DNA of 12,068 nucleotides from 66-474 sp051962095 (GCA_051962095.1 JBQCCP010000086.1:1-12068); one strand, 5' to 3'; shown: positions 1-7,596, counted from the stretch's first letter. Notes: generated by a model not told the origin, from the letters alone. Translations and numbers: made by a program.

Positions 1-52
1 GCCGGCGCGGTGATTTGGTTACCATGCGCGCTCGACCGCCTGGATCCGCCGC

Positions 53-631
53 ATGCCCATCCTGATTCTCGGTCTGGTGATTTTTCTCGGTGCGCACTCG
101 GTGCGGATCTTCGCCGATGGCTGGCGCACGCGGATGATCGCGCGTATCGGGCTGAAGCCCTGGAAGGCGGTGTACGCGCTGGTCTCGCTGGTCGGGTTCG
201 CGCTGCTGGTGTACGGCTTCGGCGTGGCACGGCACACGCCAACGCTGCTGTACGTGCCGCCGCTCGCGCTGAAGCACTTGAACGCGCTGTTCGTGCTGGT
301 CGCGCTGGTGCTGTTCTTCGCCTCGCACGCGCCGCCCAGTCATTTCCGCGCATGGCTGCATCATCCGATGGCGGCTGGCGTGGCGGTGTGGGCGGCGGGG
401 CACCTGATGGCGACCGGTTTCCTGCACGACGTGGTGTTATTCGGTGCGTTCCTGGTGTGGGCGATCGCCGCTTTCATCGCGGGCCGCCGGCGCGACCGGA
501 GGGAACATGCGGCGTACGCCGCGGGAACCGCCAGGGGCGACATCGCCTCGGTGGTGATCGGCGTGATCGTGTGGGCGCTGTTCGCATTCTGGCTGCATGG
601 GCTGCTGATCGGCGTGAGACCGCTGGTCTGA
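53..631 (+). CDS. NnrU family integral membrane protein
   Basis: A 192-residue, very hydrophobic protein with about six predicted membrane helices (roughly residues 2-18, 40-61, 76-92, 107-122, 126-145 and 164-187). The N-terminus (LILGLVIFLGAHSVRIF, then DGWR and the WKAVYALVSLVGF stretch), the central HPM segment and the FGAFLVWA helix followed by a basic RRRDRRE loop match the NnrU family as I know it. NnrU was named for a gene linked to nitric oxide/nitrite reductase expression in alphaproteobacteria, and distant relatives include the isomerase Z-ISO of plants; the biochemical role in gammaproteobacteria is not established, and no denitrification gene lies nearby. The ATG at 53 is chosen because the first helix begins right after it. 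No strong Shine-Dalgarno is visible. The protein is complete. It precedes the DUF3014 gene by 58 bp and may share its transcript. Family assignment is confident, function is not. Confidence 0.88.
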   Translation: MPILILGLVIFLGAHSVRIFADGWRTRMIARIGLKPWKAVYALVSLVGFALLVYGFGVARHTPTLLYVPPLALKHLNALFVLVALVLFFASHAPPSHFRAWLHHPMAAGVAVWAAGHLMATGFLHDVVLFGAFLVWAIAAFIAGRRRDRREHAAYAAGTARGDIASVVIGVIVWALFAFWLHGLLIGVRPLV

Positions 632-689
632 TGGAACCAATCGGCGCCGCGGGCATCCAAACGAGACAGTTTCAGGCATCGGGGGCGAT

Positions 690-1583
690 GTGACTCGGCA
701 CAAATCGGCAACCGGCAAGATCATTGGCGCCGTCGTGGTCATCGTGATCGTCGCGGTGGCGGCGTGGTGGTACTTCACGCGGATGCCCGGCGTGGATTTC
801 ACGCGCCATGGTCCCGAGCCTTCCGGCCCTGCCAAGGCCAGCACCGCGCCGCCGCCGATCGAGCATCCGATCGGCGAGGCGCAGACCGGTCCCGCGCCGG
901 CGACCAGCACGCCGCTGCCGCCACTGGATGCCAGTGACGACGCGGTCGCACGTGCGCTGGCGGCGATTCCGGGCGCGGAAGGCTTGTCCGAACTGCTGCT
1001 CGCGCGCGGGCTGATTCCGCACATCGTCGCCACCGTCGATGCACTTCCGCGTCGCAGCATCGGCGCCAGCATCCTGCCGGTGCGCACGCCCAAGGGCGTG
1101 TTCACCGTCGACACTTCCGGCGAGCACCCGGTGCTGGATGCCAAGGATTACGCGCGCTACGAACCCTACATGAAGATCGTGGAGGCCGTGGACCCTCGCA
1201 CGCTGGTGACATGGTACGTGCACTGGTATCCGCTGTTCCAGGAAGCGTACCGCCAGCTCGGCTATCCGCAGGGTTATTTCAACGACCGCCTGATCGCGGC
1301 GATCAACGACATGCTGGCCGCGCCGAACGCGCGTCCGCCGGTGGCGCTGGTCGCGACGCCGGATGGGCATTACCAGTTCGCCGATCCCACCTGGGAATCG
1401 CTGTCGGTCGGGCAGAAGCTGATGATCCGGATCGGTCCCGAGCACGAGCGCGAACTGAAGAACAAGCTGCGCAGCATTCGCGCGCTGCTGCTGGGCAAGG
1501 CGCCGGGGTTTCATGCTCCCAGCGCGGCGCCGGCAACCTCGACGTCGGGTGCGGCACCCGAGCCGGCCGCTTCCGTGCATTGA
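690..1583 (+). CDS. DUF3014 domain-containing, membrane-anchored protein
   Basis: A 297-residue protein. It has a short basic N-terminus, one membrane helix at about residues 10-29 (IIGAVVVIVIVAVAAWWYF), a Pro/Ala/Thr-rich linker to about residue 75, then a conserved domain to about residue 275 and a low-complexity Ala/Pro/Ser tail. The domain carries features I associate with DUF3014: an IVATVDALPRR segment, RYEPYMKIVEAVD, WYPLFQEAYRQLGYP, FNDRLIAAIND, and FADPTWESLSVGQKLMIRIGPEH. Predicted topology is a single N-terminal anchor with the domain in the periplasm. The start is a GTG at 690 that overlaps an out-of-frame ATG at 688; no better in-frame start precedes the helix. The gene follows the NnrU gene on the same strand and converges on the NRDE gene. 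The function of DUF3014 is unknown. Confidence 0.87.
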   Translation: MTRHKSATGKIIGAVVVIVIVAVAAWWYFTRMPGVDFTRHGPEPSGPAKASTAPPPIEHPIGEAQTGPAPATSTPLPPLDASDDAVARALAAIPGAEGLSELLLARGLIPHIVATVDALPRRSIGASILPVRTPKGVFTVDTSGEHPVLDAKDYARYEPYMKIVEAVDPRTLVTWYVHWYPLFQEAYRQLGYPQGYFNDRLIAAINDMLAAPNARPPVALVATPDGHYQFADPTWESLSVGQKLMIRIGPEHERELKNKLRSIRALLLGKAPGFHAPSAAPATSTSGAAPEPAASVH

Positions 1584-1602
1584 CACGCGGAGTGGGCGTG
1601 CC

Positions 1603-1627
1603 GCGAGTCCGGCGAGCTGCGACTCGC
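1603..1627. repeat. Inverted repeat in convergent gap (stem 7, loop 11)
   Basis: GCGAGTC at 1603-1609 and its exact complement GACTCGC at 1621-1627 flank an 11-nt loop. It lies 20 bp past the stop of the DUF3014 gene. No T-run follows on either strand, so it is not a classical intrinsic terminator. It may stabilise 3' ends of the convergent mRNAs. Confidence 0.4.
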
Positions 1628-1693
1628 AAGCCTCCCCTCACCGGGCTGCGCGCTCGCCCGTGCAGGCCGGGCATCTTCCGCGTTGATGGTTAC

Positions 1694-1719
1694 TCCGGAC
1701 GCGCGCAGCGCGATCCGGA
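1694..1719. repeat. Long imperfect palindrome in convergent gap
   Basis: TCCGGACGCGC pairs over 11 bp with GCGCGATCCGGA, with a single bulged A and a 3-nt loop. The outer TCCGGA hexamers (1694-1699 and 1714-1719) are themselves palindromic, so the element reads almost the same on both strands. It sits between two convergent genes, where a bidirectional termination or REP-like role is plausible, but no T-tract follows on either side. The rest of the 1584-1808 gap holds further small palindromes (GGCCCGGGCC at 1741-1750; GACGC/GCGTC at 1778-1795) and no credible ORF. Confidence 0.45.
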
Positions 1720-1798
1720 ATCGGTTTCGGTTGCCTGTATGGCCCGGGCCGAAGATCGATTGACGCGCACCACGCCTGACGCTTCGCACTGCGTCGCC

Positions 1799-1826
1799 AC
1801 TGCGCTCTTCAGAAGCGCAGCGCAGT
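1799..1826 (-). repeat. Hairpin spanning the 3' end of the NRDE gene
   Basis: ACTGCGCT (1799-1806) and AGCGCAGT (1819-1826) are perfect complements around a 12-nt loop. The stem straddles the TGA stop of the minus-strand gene at 1809-1811. It lacks a following T-run on the minus strand, so it could be a Rho-dependent or stability-related 3' structure, or chance in GC-rich sequence. Confidence 0.3.
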
Positions 1827-2564
1827 CTGTCCCTGCGAGATGCCTTCCGGTCCGAAGCGGCGCTCGATGATGCAGCCGCCGCTGTCGCGGTCCAGCGCGA
1901 TCAACGTGGTCGCGCGCGTGCCGTAGAGCGCGCCGCGGATGAACGCTGGCGACAGTTGCCGCTCGCGCTCCAGACCGATGCCGGTGTCCGGCAATTCGGC
2001 GTCCGGCGAGCGCGTTTCATCGGCAAGCGCGTCGAACAGCGACGCGAAATCTTCCCCGCCCGAACCGAGCCACGCGCGCAGCGCCGCGGTCGCGTGCCGC
2101 ACCTTGGGCCATGGCGCATCGAGATCGCCGTTCGACAATCCGTGTACGCCCGCTGCAATTTCCCGCACGCGCACGGCCGGATGGTTGGAGACGAAGCGCG
2201 CGTCATCGCGATCGAACAACAGCAGGTTGAACGGGCGATAGCGCGCGGCATCGGTTTCCAGCGCCGCGGCGTGATCTGCCACCGGATCCGCACCGCGCAG
2301 GAAATCCGACACCAGCAGCCCGCGCGAGGCGCGGTCGTGCGCGGCGTGCGGATCGCGTACGTTGGTCACGACCGCGGCGCGTTCGGGTTCGCGCACACCC
2401 ATCCAGGTGCCGCCCGCTTCCAGATCGCGTCCCGCCAGAATGCCCGGCGCCTCGGGCCAGCGCACGAGCGGCGCCGATGGCCGCGCGTGCGCCTCGTCGC
2501 GATTGCCGACCAGCAGCAGGCGCCAGCGCGGATGGGCATTCCAGGCCAAGGCAATGACACACAT
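1809..2564 (-). CDS. NRDE (TANGO2) family protein
   Basis: A 251-residue protein of the NRDE family, the bacterial relatives of eukaryotic TANGO2. The name-giving NRDE motif is at residues 21-24 (LLVGNRDEAHARP), followed by the AGRDLEAGGTWMGV block and the TNVRDP block, both typical of the family. Later segments include FNLLLFD, VHGLSNGDLDAPWPKV and a C-terminal YGTRATTLIALD strand. The preferred start is the ATG at 2564, which gives Met-Cys-Val: family members usually have Cys at position 2, in line with an N-terminal-nucleophile-like fold. A GTG two codons upstream (2570) would add Met-Asn. No Shine-Dalgarno is seen; a -10-like TAGGCT lies 6 nt before the ATG. It is convergent with the DUF3014 gene and divergent from the REC-EAL gene. 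The function in bacteria is unclear; TANGO2 has been linked to heme and lipid metabolism. Confidence 0.9.
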   Translation of the reverse strand: MCVIALAWNAHPRWRLLLVGNRDEAHARPSAPLVRWPEAPGILAGRDLEAGGTWMGVREPERAAVVTNVRDPHAAHDRASRGLLVSDFLRGADPVADHAAALETDAARYRPFNLLLFDRDDARFVSNHPAVRVREIAAGVHGLSNGDLDAPWPKVRHATAALRAWLGSGGEDFASLFDALADETRSPDAELPDTGIGLERERQLSPAFIRGALYGTRATTLIALDRDSGGCIIERRFGPEGISQGQTALRF

Positions 2565-2570
2565 GTTCAC

Positions 2571-2576
2571 AGCCTA
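2571..2576 (-). promoter_or_regulatory. Possible -10 box of the NRDE gene
   Basis: On the minus strand TAGGCT ends 6 nt before the ATG at 2564, so transcription would start at or next to the start codon and yield a leaderless mRNA. It matches TATAAT at only three of six positions and no good -35 is spaced correctly. Confidence 0.25.
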
Positions 2577-2641
2577 GCGCAGGAAACGGCCGCAACGGCG
2601 CGCCAAACCGTGCGCGGTTGCCCGGTCTGCCGCGCACCGGA

Positions 2642-2650
2642 TGCTAGACT
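2642..2650 (+). promoter_or_regulatory. Possible extended -10 upstream of the REC-EAL operon
   Basis: TGCTAGACT fits an extended -10 (TG, one base, then TAGACT with four of six matches to TATAAT). It lies 36 bp before the ATG at 2687. The best -35 candidate, TTGCCC at 2618-2623, is 21 bp away, longer than ideal. A weak AAGGGG ribosome site is at 2676-2681. This 122-bp divergent gap would hold the promoters of both flanking genes. Confidence 0.35.
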
Positions 2651-2686
2651 CCGGGTGGAACTGCCGATCAGGGACAAGGGGCCGGC

Positions 2687-3886
2687 ATGAGGACGAAGCT
2701 TTCACAGGTTTCGGTACTGGTGGTCGAGGACCACGACTTCCAGCGCCAGGTGGCGATACGCTTGTTGCAGCAGATGGGCGTCGCGAGCGTGCTGGATGCC
2801 CCGGACGGGCGCAGCGCGCTGACCACACTCGGCCACCAGGAACATCCGGTGGACGTGGTGCTAGTGGACCTCGATCTGCCGCACATGGACGGCATCGAGT
2901 TCATTGGCCATGTCGCGCGCGAACGGCTGGCGAGCGCGGTGGTGGTGCTGACCGCGCTCGACCCGGCGTTGCTCAACACGGTGCGGTTGATGGCACGCGC
3001 GTCGGGCATGCGCGTGCTGGGCACGGTCGAGAAGCCGCTGACGCAAGGCAAGCTGTCGGAAGTGATCGAGCTTTATTTCACGGCCGACCTGCTGGCCGAC
3101 GAAGATCCGCACCCCGACATCGACGAAGGCCTGCTGGCCGAGGCGCTCGCGAGCGAGGCGTTCGAAGCGTGGTTCATGCCGCAGGTGGCGATCGGCAGCG
3201 GTTTCGTCGTGGGCGTGGAAGCGCTGGCGCGCTGGTCCCTGAATGGCCGCGCGGTGTCGCCCGCGCGCTTCATCCCGGAGCTGGAGCGCTCGGGCCTGAT
3301 CGACGCGCTCACCGAACGCGTGCTGGCGCAGGCCTGCCGCTGGCGGCAGCGCTGGTGCGAGGCCGGCATGAAGCTGCACCTTTCGGTGAACGTGTCGATG
3401 CACAACCTCGACGACACCTCCGCGGCCGACCGCTACCAGGCCATCGTGCAGGCCGCCGGCGTGGACCCGCATGACATCACGCTGGAGATCACCGAGTCGG
3501 CGATGATGCACGAAGCAGCGCAGGTGCTGAACGTATTGGCGCGCCTGCGCCTGAAAGGATTCGGACTGTCGGTGGACGACTTCGGCACCGGCTGGTCCTC
3601 GCTGTCGCAACTGGCGCAACTGCCGGTGACCGAGCTGAAGATCGATCGCGGCTTCATCAACGGCGCCGCCCACGACGCGCGCAACCGTGCGGTGGTCGAG
3701 GCCAGCCTGGACCTCGGGCGCAAGCTCAAGTTGACCACCGTGGCCGAAGGCGTGCGCAGCGTCGACGAGTGGCAGATGCTGGCCGAACTCGGCTGCAGCC
3801 GCGCGCAGGGCGAACTGATCGGCATGGCCGTGCCCGGCGACCAGCTCGGCGCCGCGATCGAGAAGTGGCGACGCCGTCAGCCATGA
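2687..3886 (+). CDS. RocR-like response regulator with EAL cyclic-di-GMP phosphodiesterase domain
   Basis: A 399-residue two-domain protein. The receiver (about residues 7-125) has the acidic pair Glu14/Asp15, phospho-acceptor Asp61 in VDLDLPHMDG, Thr89 and Lys116 (EKPL). A linker leads to an EAL domain (about 148-390). Residues expected for Mg-dependent cyclic-di-GMP hydrolysis are all present: Glu178 (EAL), Asn235 (NVS), Glu267 (LEITE), Asp297-Asp298 (DDFGTG, loop 6), Lys318 (ELKIDR), Glu354 (AEG) and Gln374. Their spacing follows Pseudomonas RocR to within a few residues, and the overall length is similar. It has no DNA-binding domain, unlike VieA. The expected product is pGpG, and phosphorylation of Asp61 should set activity. 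Its stop overlaps the start of the next gene as ATGA, so translation is probably coupled to the hybrid kinase, its likely phosphodonor. The exact ortholog name is uncertain. Confidence 0.95.
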   Translation: MRTKLSQVSVLVVEDHDFQRQVAIRLLQQMGVASVLDAPDGRSALTTLGHQEHPVDVVLVDLDLPHMDGIEFIGHVARERLASAVVVLTALDPALLNTVRLMARASGMRVLGTVEKPLTQGKLSEVIELYFTADLLADEDPHPDIDEGLLAEALASEAFEAWFMPQVAIGSGFVVGVEALARWSLNGRAVSPARFIPELERSGLIDALTERVLAQACRWRQRWCEAGMKLHLSVNVSMHNLDDTSAADRYQAIVQAAGVDPHDITLEITESAMMHEAAQVLNVLARLRLKGFGLSVDDFGTGWSSLSQLAQLPVTELKIDRGFINGAAHDARNRAVVEASLDLGRKLKLTTVAEGVRSVDEWQMLAELGCSRAQGELIGMAVPGDQLGAAIEKWRRRQP

Positions 3887-6315
3887 CGCGCCGGTCGTGG
3901 AGGGCCAGGTTCTGGAAGGGCAGGTTCTGGACCGTCCGTCGCCAATTGCTGCTGCTGTTCGGCGTGATGCTGGTCGCGGCCGGCAGCGTACTGGCGCTGG
4001 ATGCGATCTATCAGCACAGCCACGAGGCGACGCTCAACAAGCTGTACGACAACGCGCTGGGCGGCCAGACGCAGGTGAAGGCGCTGACCGATGCCTACGG
4101 CATCGAGATCATCGGCGTCACCTTCAAGGTGCGCAATGGCCTGATGACCTTCGAGCAGGGCCTCGCTGCGGTCGATGAAGCGCAGAAGCGCATCGGCCAG
4201 GCTTTCGAAGCACTGGAAGCCGAAAGCATGCCGGCGCGCCAGCACGAGTTGCTGGTCGCGATCAATGGCGAACGCGCCCCGGCCGACAAGGCCGTCGCGG
4301 CGCTGCGCGAACAACTCGCCGTGCACAGCATCGACGGGCTGGGCCACTTCGCCGACACGCGCCTGTTTCCCGCGCTCGATCCATTGCTGGGCGATCTCGG
4401 CCTGATGGCCGACCTGAAGATTCTCGATGCGCAGGATCAACTGAACGACGACCACGTGCACGCGCTGCGCCTCAATGCGTGGCGGATCGCGCTGTCGCTG
4501 GCGGCGCTGGTGATCGTGCTGGTCGCGGGGCGCGAGGTGTTGCGCCACGTGTACGGCGGCATCGAGCAGCTGGTGAGAATGGCGCGCGGGATGCGCGCGG
4601 GCGACTACGACATCCCCGCCGGGCAGCCGGTGCGCGGCGAAACGCGGCAGGTGGTGGAAGGCTTCCTCGCGATGCGCGAGGAGGTGAAGCAGAAGGACGC
4701 GGCGCTGCGGATGAGCGAGGCGCGTGCGCGCGAGGCCAGCCGCGCCAAGAGCGCGTTCCTCGCGGCGATGAGCCACGAGATCCGCACGCCGATGATCGGC
4801 ATCACCGGCATGCTGGAGCTCCTGGAACACACGCGCCTCGATGCCGAGCAGCGGCGCAGCGTCGCGATCGTGCAGAGTTCGGCGCAGAGCCTGCTGCAGA
4901 TCATCGGCGATATCCTGGATTTCTCGAAGATCGAAGCCGGCCGGATGGAACTGGCGGCGCGTGACATCGACCTGCGCCTTCTGGTCGAACACGCGGTCGC
5001 CAATTACCTCGGCATCGCCTCCAGCAAGGGCCTGACGCTGGAATGCGCGATCGACGAGGACCTTGCGCCGGCCTACCTCGCCGACCCGCTGCGGCTGCGC
5101 CAGGTGCTGTCGAACTTCCTGTCCAACGCCCTGAAGTTCACGCGCACCGGCGGCGTCACGGTGCGCGCGGAACGCGTCGCGGTCCTCGATGACGGCCGCG
5201 AGCGCATCGCGCTGCGCGTGCGCGATTCGGGCATCGGCATCAGCGACGAGCAGCGCACGCTGCTGTTCCAGCCGTTCTCGCAGGCCGAGAGCGGCACCGC
5301 GCGCACCTTCGGCGGCACCGGCCTCGGCCTTGCGATCTGCCGGCAACTCGCCGAGTTGATGGACGGCACGATCGAACTGGCCAGCAAGCCCGGCAAGGGC
5401 AGCACCTTCAGCCTGGTGCTGCCGCTCGCCAAGGGCGATCCCGCACGGCTGGAACCCGAGCGCCGCAGCGCACCGGAAGGCGACTTCCCCACCCGTCCGC
5501 TGCCCAGCGTCGAGGCCGCGCGGCGCGAACGCAGCCTGGTGCTGGTGGTGGACGACCATGCCACCAACCGCGAAGTGCTGACGCGCCAGTTGGCGCGCGC
5601 GGGCTTTGCCTGCGAAACCGCGGCCGACGGCGAGGAAGGCCTGCGCCGCTGGCGCAGCGGCGATTACGGGCTGGTGCTCACCGACATTCACATGCCGAAG
5701 ATGGACGGCTACCAGTTGACCGCAGCGATCCGCAGGGCCGAACGCGTCGAGCAGCGCGGGCGCACGCCGATCATCGCCGTCACCGCGAACGTCAGCAAGG
5801 GTGAAGCCGAGCACTGCATCGCGATGGGCATGGACGCGTTCCTCGGCAAGCCGCTGCGGATCGCGCAACTGTCCGCGCAGCTTCGGCGGTGGCTGCCGCA
5901 CGCCACGTTTCCCGACATGAGTGGCCAGCCCGCGGACGAGCCGACGGGCGACGCCCATGCGCTGGCCCATGATGTCCTTGCCACGCCGTCCGCGCCGGTG
6001 GACCGCGCAGCGCTGAATGAAATCGCCGGCCACGACGCCACCTTGGCGCGCAACCTGCTGCATGATTTTCTCGCTGCGATCCGCAAGGATCTGACCGGCT
6101 TGCGCGCCGCGCATGCGGCCGGGGACTTGCCGGAAGCCATCCGCCAGGCGCACCGGATCAAGGGCGCCGCCGCGCTGGTCGGCGCGCGCGACGTGCAGCA
6201 CGCCGCGCTCGAGGTGGAATCGGCCGGGCGCGCGAACAATGCGCACGGCTTCGAACAGGCCTCGCGCGCGCTGGATCATGCAATCGACGTGCTGGCGATC
6301 TGGGTCGAGCATTGA
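3883..6315 (+). CDS. Hybrid sensor histidine kinase with receiver and HPt domains
   Basis: An 810-residue tripartite sensor kinase. In order: a basic cytoplasmic tail; membrane helix 1 (about 21-42); a mostly helical periplasmic region (about 43-199) resembling four-helix-bundle sensors of chemoreceptors, including DAYGIEIIGVTFKVRNG; helix 2 (about 200-218); HAMP (about 219-270); HisKA with His298 in MSHEIRTPM; HATPase with the N box at Asn415 (SNALKF), DSGIGIS and GGTGLGLAI; a receiver (about 545-665) with Asp601 in LTDIHMPKMDG and a C-terminal GKPL; and HPt (about 705-805) with His757 in AHRIKGAAALVGA. This supports the relay His298-Asp601-His757 and then an external receiver. The ATG at 3883 overlaps the preceding stop; upstream in-frame ATG and GTG codons lie inside the REC-EAL gene and would add residues with no domain. 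The partner is probably the REC-EAL protein. The signal is unknown. A five-codon near-duplication (ARFWK/GRFWT) is seen near the N-terminus. Confidence 0.95.
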   Translation: MTRRSWRARFWKGRFWTVRRQLLLLFGVMLVAAGSVLALDAIYQHSHEATLNKLYDNALGGQTQVKALTDAYGIEIIGVTFKVRNGLMTFEQGLAAVDEAQKRIGQAFEALEAESMPARQHELLVAINGERAPADKAVAALREQLAVHSIDGLGHFADTRLFPALDPLLGDLGLMADLKILDAQDQLNDDHVHALRLNAWRIALSLAALVIVLVAGREVLRHVYGGIEQLVRMARGMRAGDYDIPAGQPVRGETRQVVEGFLAMREEVKQKDAALRMSEARAREASRAKSAFLAAMSHEIRTPMIGITGMLELLEHTRLDAEQRRSVAIVQSSAQSLLQIIGDILDFSKIEAGRMELAARDIDLRLLVEHAVANYLGIASSKGLTLECAIDEDLAPAYLADPLRLRQVLSNFLSNALKFTRTGGVTVRAERVAVLDDGRERIALRVRDSGIGISDEQRTLLFQPFSQAESGTARTFGGTGLGLAICRQLAELMDGTIELASKPGKGSTFSLVLPLAKGDPARLEPERRSAPEGDFPTRPLPSVEAARRERSLVLVVDDHATNREVLTRQLARAGFACETAADGEEGLRRWRSGDYGLVLTDIHMPKMDGYQLTAAIRRAERVEQRGRTPIIAVTANVSKGEAEHCIAMGMDAFLGKPLRIAQLSAQLRRWLPHATFPDMSGQPADEPTGDAHALAHDVLATPSAPVDRAALNEIAGHDATLARNLLHDFLAAIRKDLTGLRAAHAAGDLPEAIRQAHRIKGAAALVGARDVQHAALEVESAGRANNAHGFEQASRALDHAIDVLAIWVEH

Positions 6316-6361
6316 GTTTGCGATCATCCCTGATCGCTGCGGCCGGTTCGGGTGACGGCGC

Positions 6362-6370
6362 TGCGATACT
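6362..6370 (+). promoter_or_regulatory. Possible extended -10 of envC
   Basis: TGCGATACT resembles an extended -10 (TG, one base, GATACT with four of six matches). It ends 7 nt before the ATG at 6378, so the transcript could begin at the start codon. No Shine-Dalgarno is present and no convincing -35 is seen. If real, it separates envC transcription from the kinase operon that ends 62 bp upstream. Confidence 0.35.
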
Positions 6371-6377
6371 GCCGCGC

Positions 6378-7562
6378 ATGCGTATCCCGATTCCAAGCTG
6401 GTGCCGATGGCTGCAGGTGGCAGTCTCGTGCGCACTCATCATCGCGGCCGGCGCGCCCCATGCCGACGAGCCACCCGCTTCCACCGGCAGCGAAACACAC
6501 GCGGCGCGCGAGGCCGCGGCCAAGGCCCGGCTTGCGGAGGTGCGCACCGAAATCGCAAAGATCGCCGAAGCCCAGCGTGCAACCGCCGCGAGTCGCGATT
6601 CGATCGACGCCAAGCTGGCCGAACAAGCCGCGCAACTCAGCCAGATCGCCAACGCAGTGCGCGACACCGACGCGGCGATCGCCGCCAAGGCCACATCGCT
6701 GGCCGGCCTCGAACAGCAGCGGGCGCAGCTCGAAGACAAACTGTCCGGCCAGCGCGCCGCGCTGGCAGAGCTGCTGCGCGCGGCCTATACGCTCGATCGC
6801 GGCTCCGACCTGTCACTGCTGCTGGGCGACGACGACATCGCGAAGATCGATCGCGCGCTGGCGTATTCGCGTTATTTCCAGCAAGACCGCGTCGCGCGCA
6901 TCCGCGCGCTGCTGGGCGAAGTCGCGCAACTCGATGCGGTCAAGGCCTCGATCGACACCGAAACGCAGGCATTGAAGCAGCAGCGCGACCAGCGCAGCGC
7001 CCAGTCCGCGCAGCTCGAACAGGCGCGTGCCGCGCAGCAGAAACTGCTGGCCGACGCCGACGCGCAGCTCGCGCAGCAGAAAGACAGGATCGCGGCGCTG
7101 CAACGCGACGCCGAGGCGCTGGACCGGTTGCTGAAACAACTGCAGAACGTGTTCGCCGACATTCCAGCGCAACTCGGCAAGAACACGCCCTTCCCGCAGT
7201 TGCGCGGCAAGCTCGACTGGCCCGTCGCCGGCGCGCCGCATGCCGGCACCGGCACGCTGGCGCATGGCATCGTGATCGCCGCGAAACCCGGCGCCGAGGT
7301 GCAGGCCGTCGCGTACGGACGCGTGGCGTGGGCGAACTTCATGCGCGGCTACGGGATGCTGGTGATCATCGACCATGGCGACGGCTGGATGAGCCTGTAC
7401 GGCGGCAACGAAGCCGCACTGGTCGAAGCCGGCGACTGGGTGAAGCCTGGTCAGCCGATCGCGACGGTGGGCCGTGATCCCGAACAGGGCGGTGCGTGGT
7501 TCGGCCTGCGCCGCGACGGCAGGGCGGTCGATCCGCAAGGCTGGTTCGCGACGAAACGCTGA
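6378..7562 (+). CDS. envC: Murein hydrolase activator EnvC (M23/LytM-like, degenerate)
   Basis: A 394-residue secreted protein: signal peptide (about 1-29, ending in PHADE), a long coiled coil rich in Ala, Gln, Glu and Arg (about 40-260), then a C-terminal LytM domain (about 280-394). EnvC-type proteins sit in the periplasm, are recruited by FtsEX through the coiled coil, and activate cell-separation amidases rather than cutting peptidoglycan. The LytM domain fits that role: the active-site HxxxD is reduced to His296-Gly297 without the Asp, the position after the SLYG segment (Tyr341) lacks the zinc His, and the HxH strand is replaced by WFGLRR (374-379). The GYGMLVIIDHGDGWMSLYG and EAGDWVKPGQPIATVG blocks match EnvC closely. 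The ATG at 6378 is chosen for the signal peptide; a TTG at 6312 would add 22 residues. The next gene encodes a CtpA-like protease, an order seen in other gammaproteobacteria as I recall. Confidence 0.9.
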   Translation: MRIPIPSWCRWLQVAVSCALIIAAGAPHADEPPASTGSETHAAREAAAKARLAEVRTEIAKIAEAQRATAASRDSIDAKLAEQAAQLSQIANAVRDTDAAIAAKATSLAGLEQQRAQLEDKLSGQRAALAELLRAAYTLDRGSDLSLLLGDDDIAKIDRALAYSRYFQQDRVARIRALLGEVAQLDAVKASIDTETQALKQQRDQRSAQSAQLEQARAAQQKLLADADAQLAQQKDRIAALQRDAEALDRLLKQLQNVFADIPAQLGKNTPFPQLRGKLDWPVAGAPHAGTGTLAHGIVIAAKPGAEVQAVAYGRVAWANFMRGYGMLVIIDHGDGWMSLYGGNEAALVEAGDWVKPGQPIATVGRDPEQGGAWFGLRRDGRAVDPQGWFATKR

Positions 7563-7596
7563 TGCAAAGACAAGGTTTCTGAAGTCTGTCTCAGGT

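Noticed and set aside
10..693. A 227-codon frame overlapping the NnrU gene
   Set aside because: It is Arg/Ala/Gly-rich with no hydrophobic segments, whereas the 53-631 frame encodes a coherent six-helix protein.
1211..1870. A 219-codon plus-strand frame crossing the end of the DUF3014 gene and the convergent gap
   Set aside because: It is out of frame with DUF3014, has no motif and runs into the 3' end of the NRDE gene on the other strand.
2641..3474. Plus-strand frames of 277 and 127 codons overlapping the REC-EAL gene
   Set aside because: They are out-of-frame shadows with Arg/Gly/Ala-rich composition; all conserved REC and EAL motifs are in the 2687-3886 frame.
3769..3882. Upstream in-frame extension of the hybrid kinase (38 residues)
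   Set aside because: It lies inside the REC-EAL coding region and gives no domain or signal sequence; the ATGA overlap at 3883 is the typical coupled start.
3877..6435. An 852-codon open frame on the minus strand opposite the hybrid kinase
   Set aside because: Its translation is rich in Arg, His, Gln and Ala with no recognisable domain, and it lies wholly opposite a gene with a full set of kinase motifs. Stop codons are rare in this antisense frame because of the GC-rich codon use.
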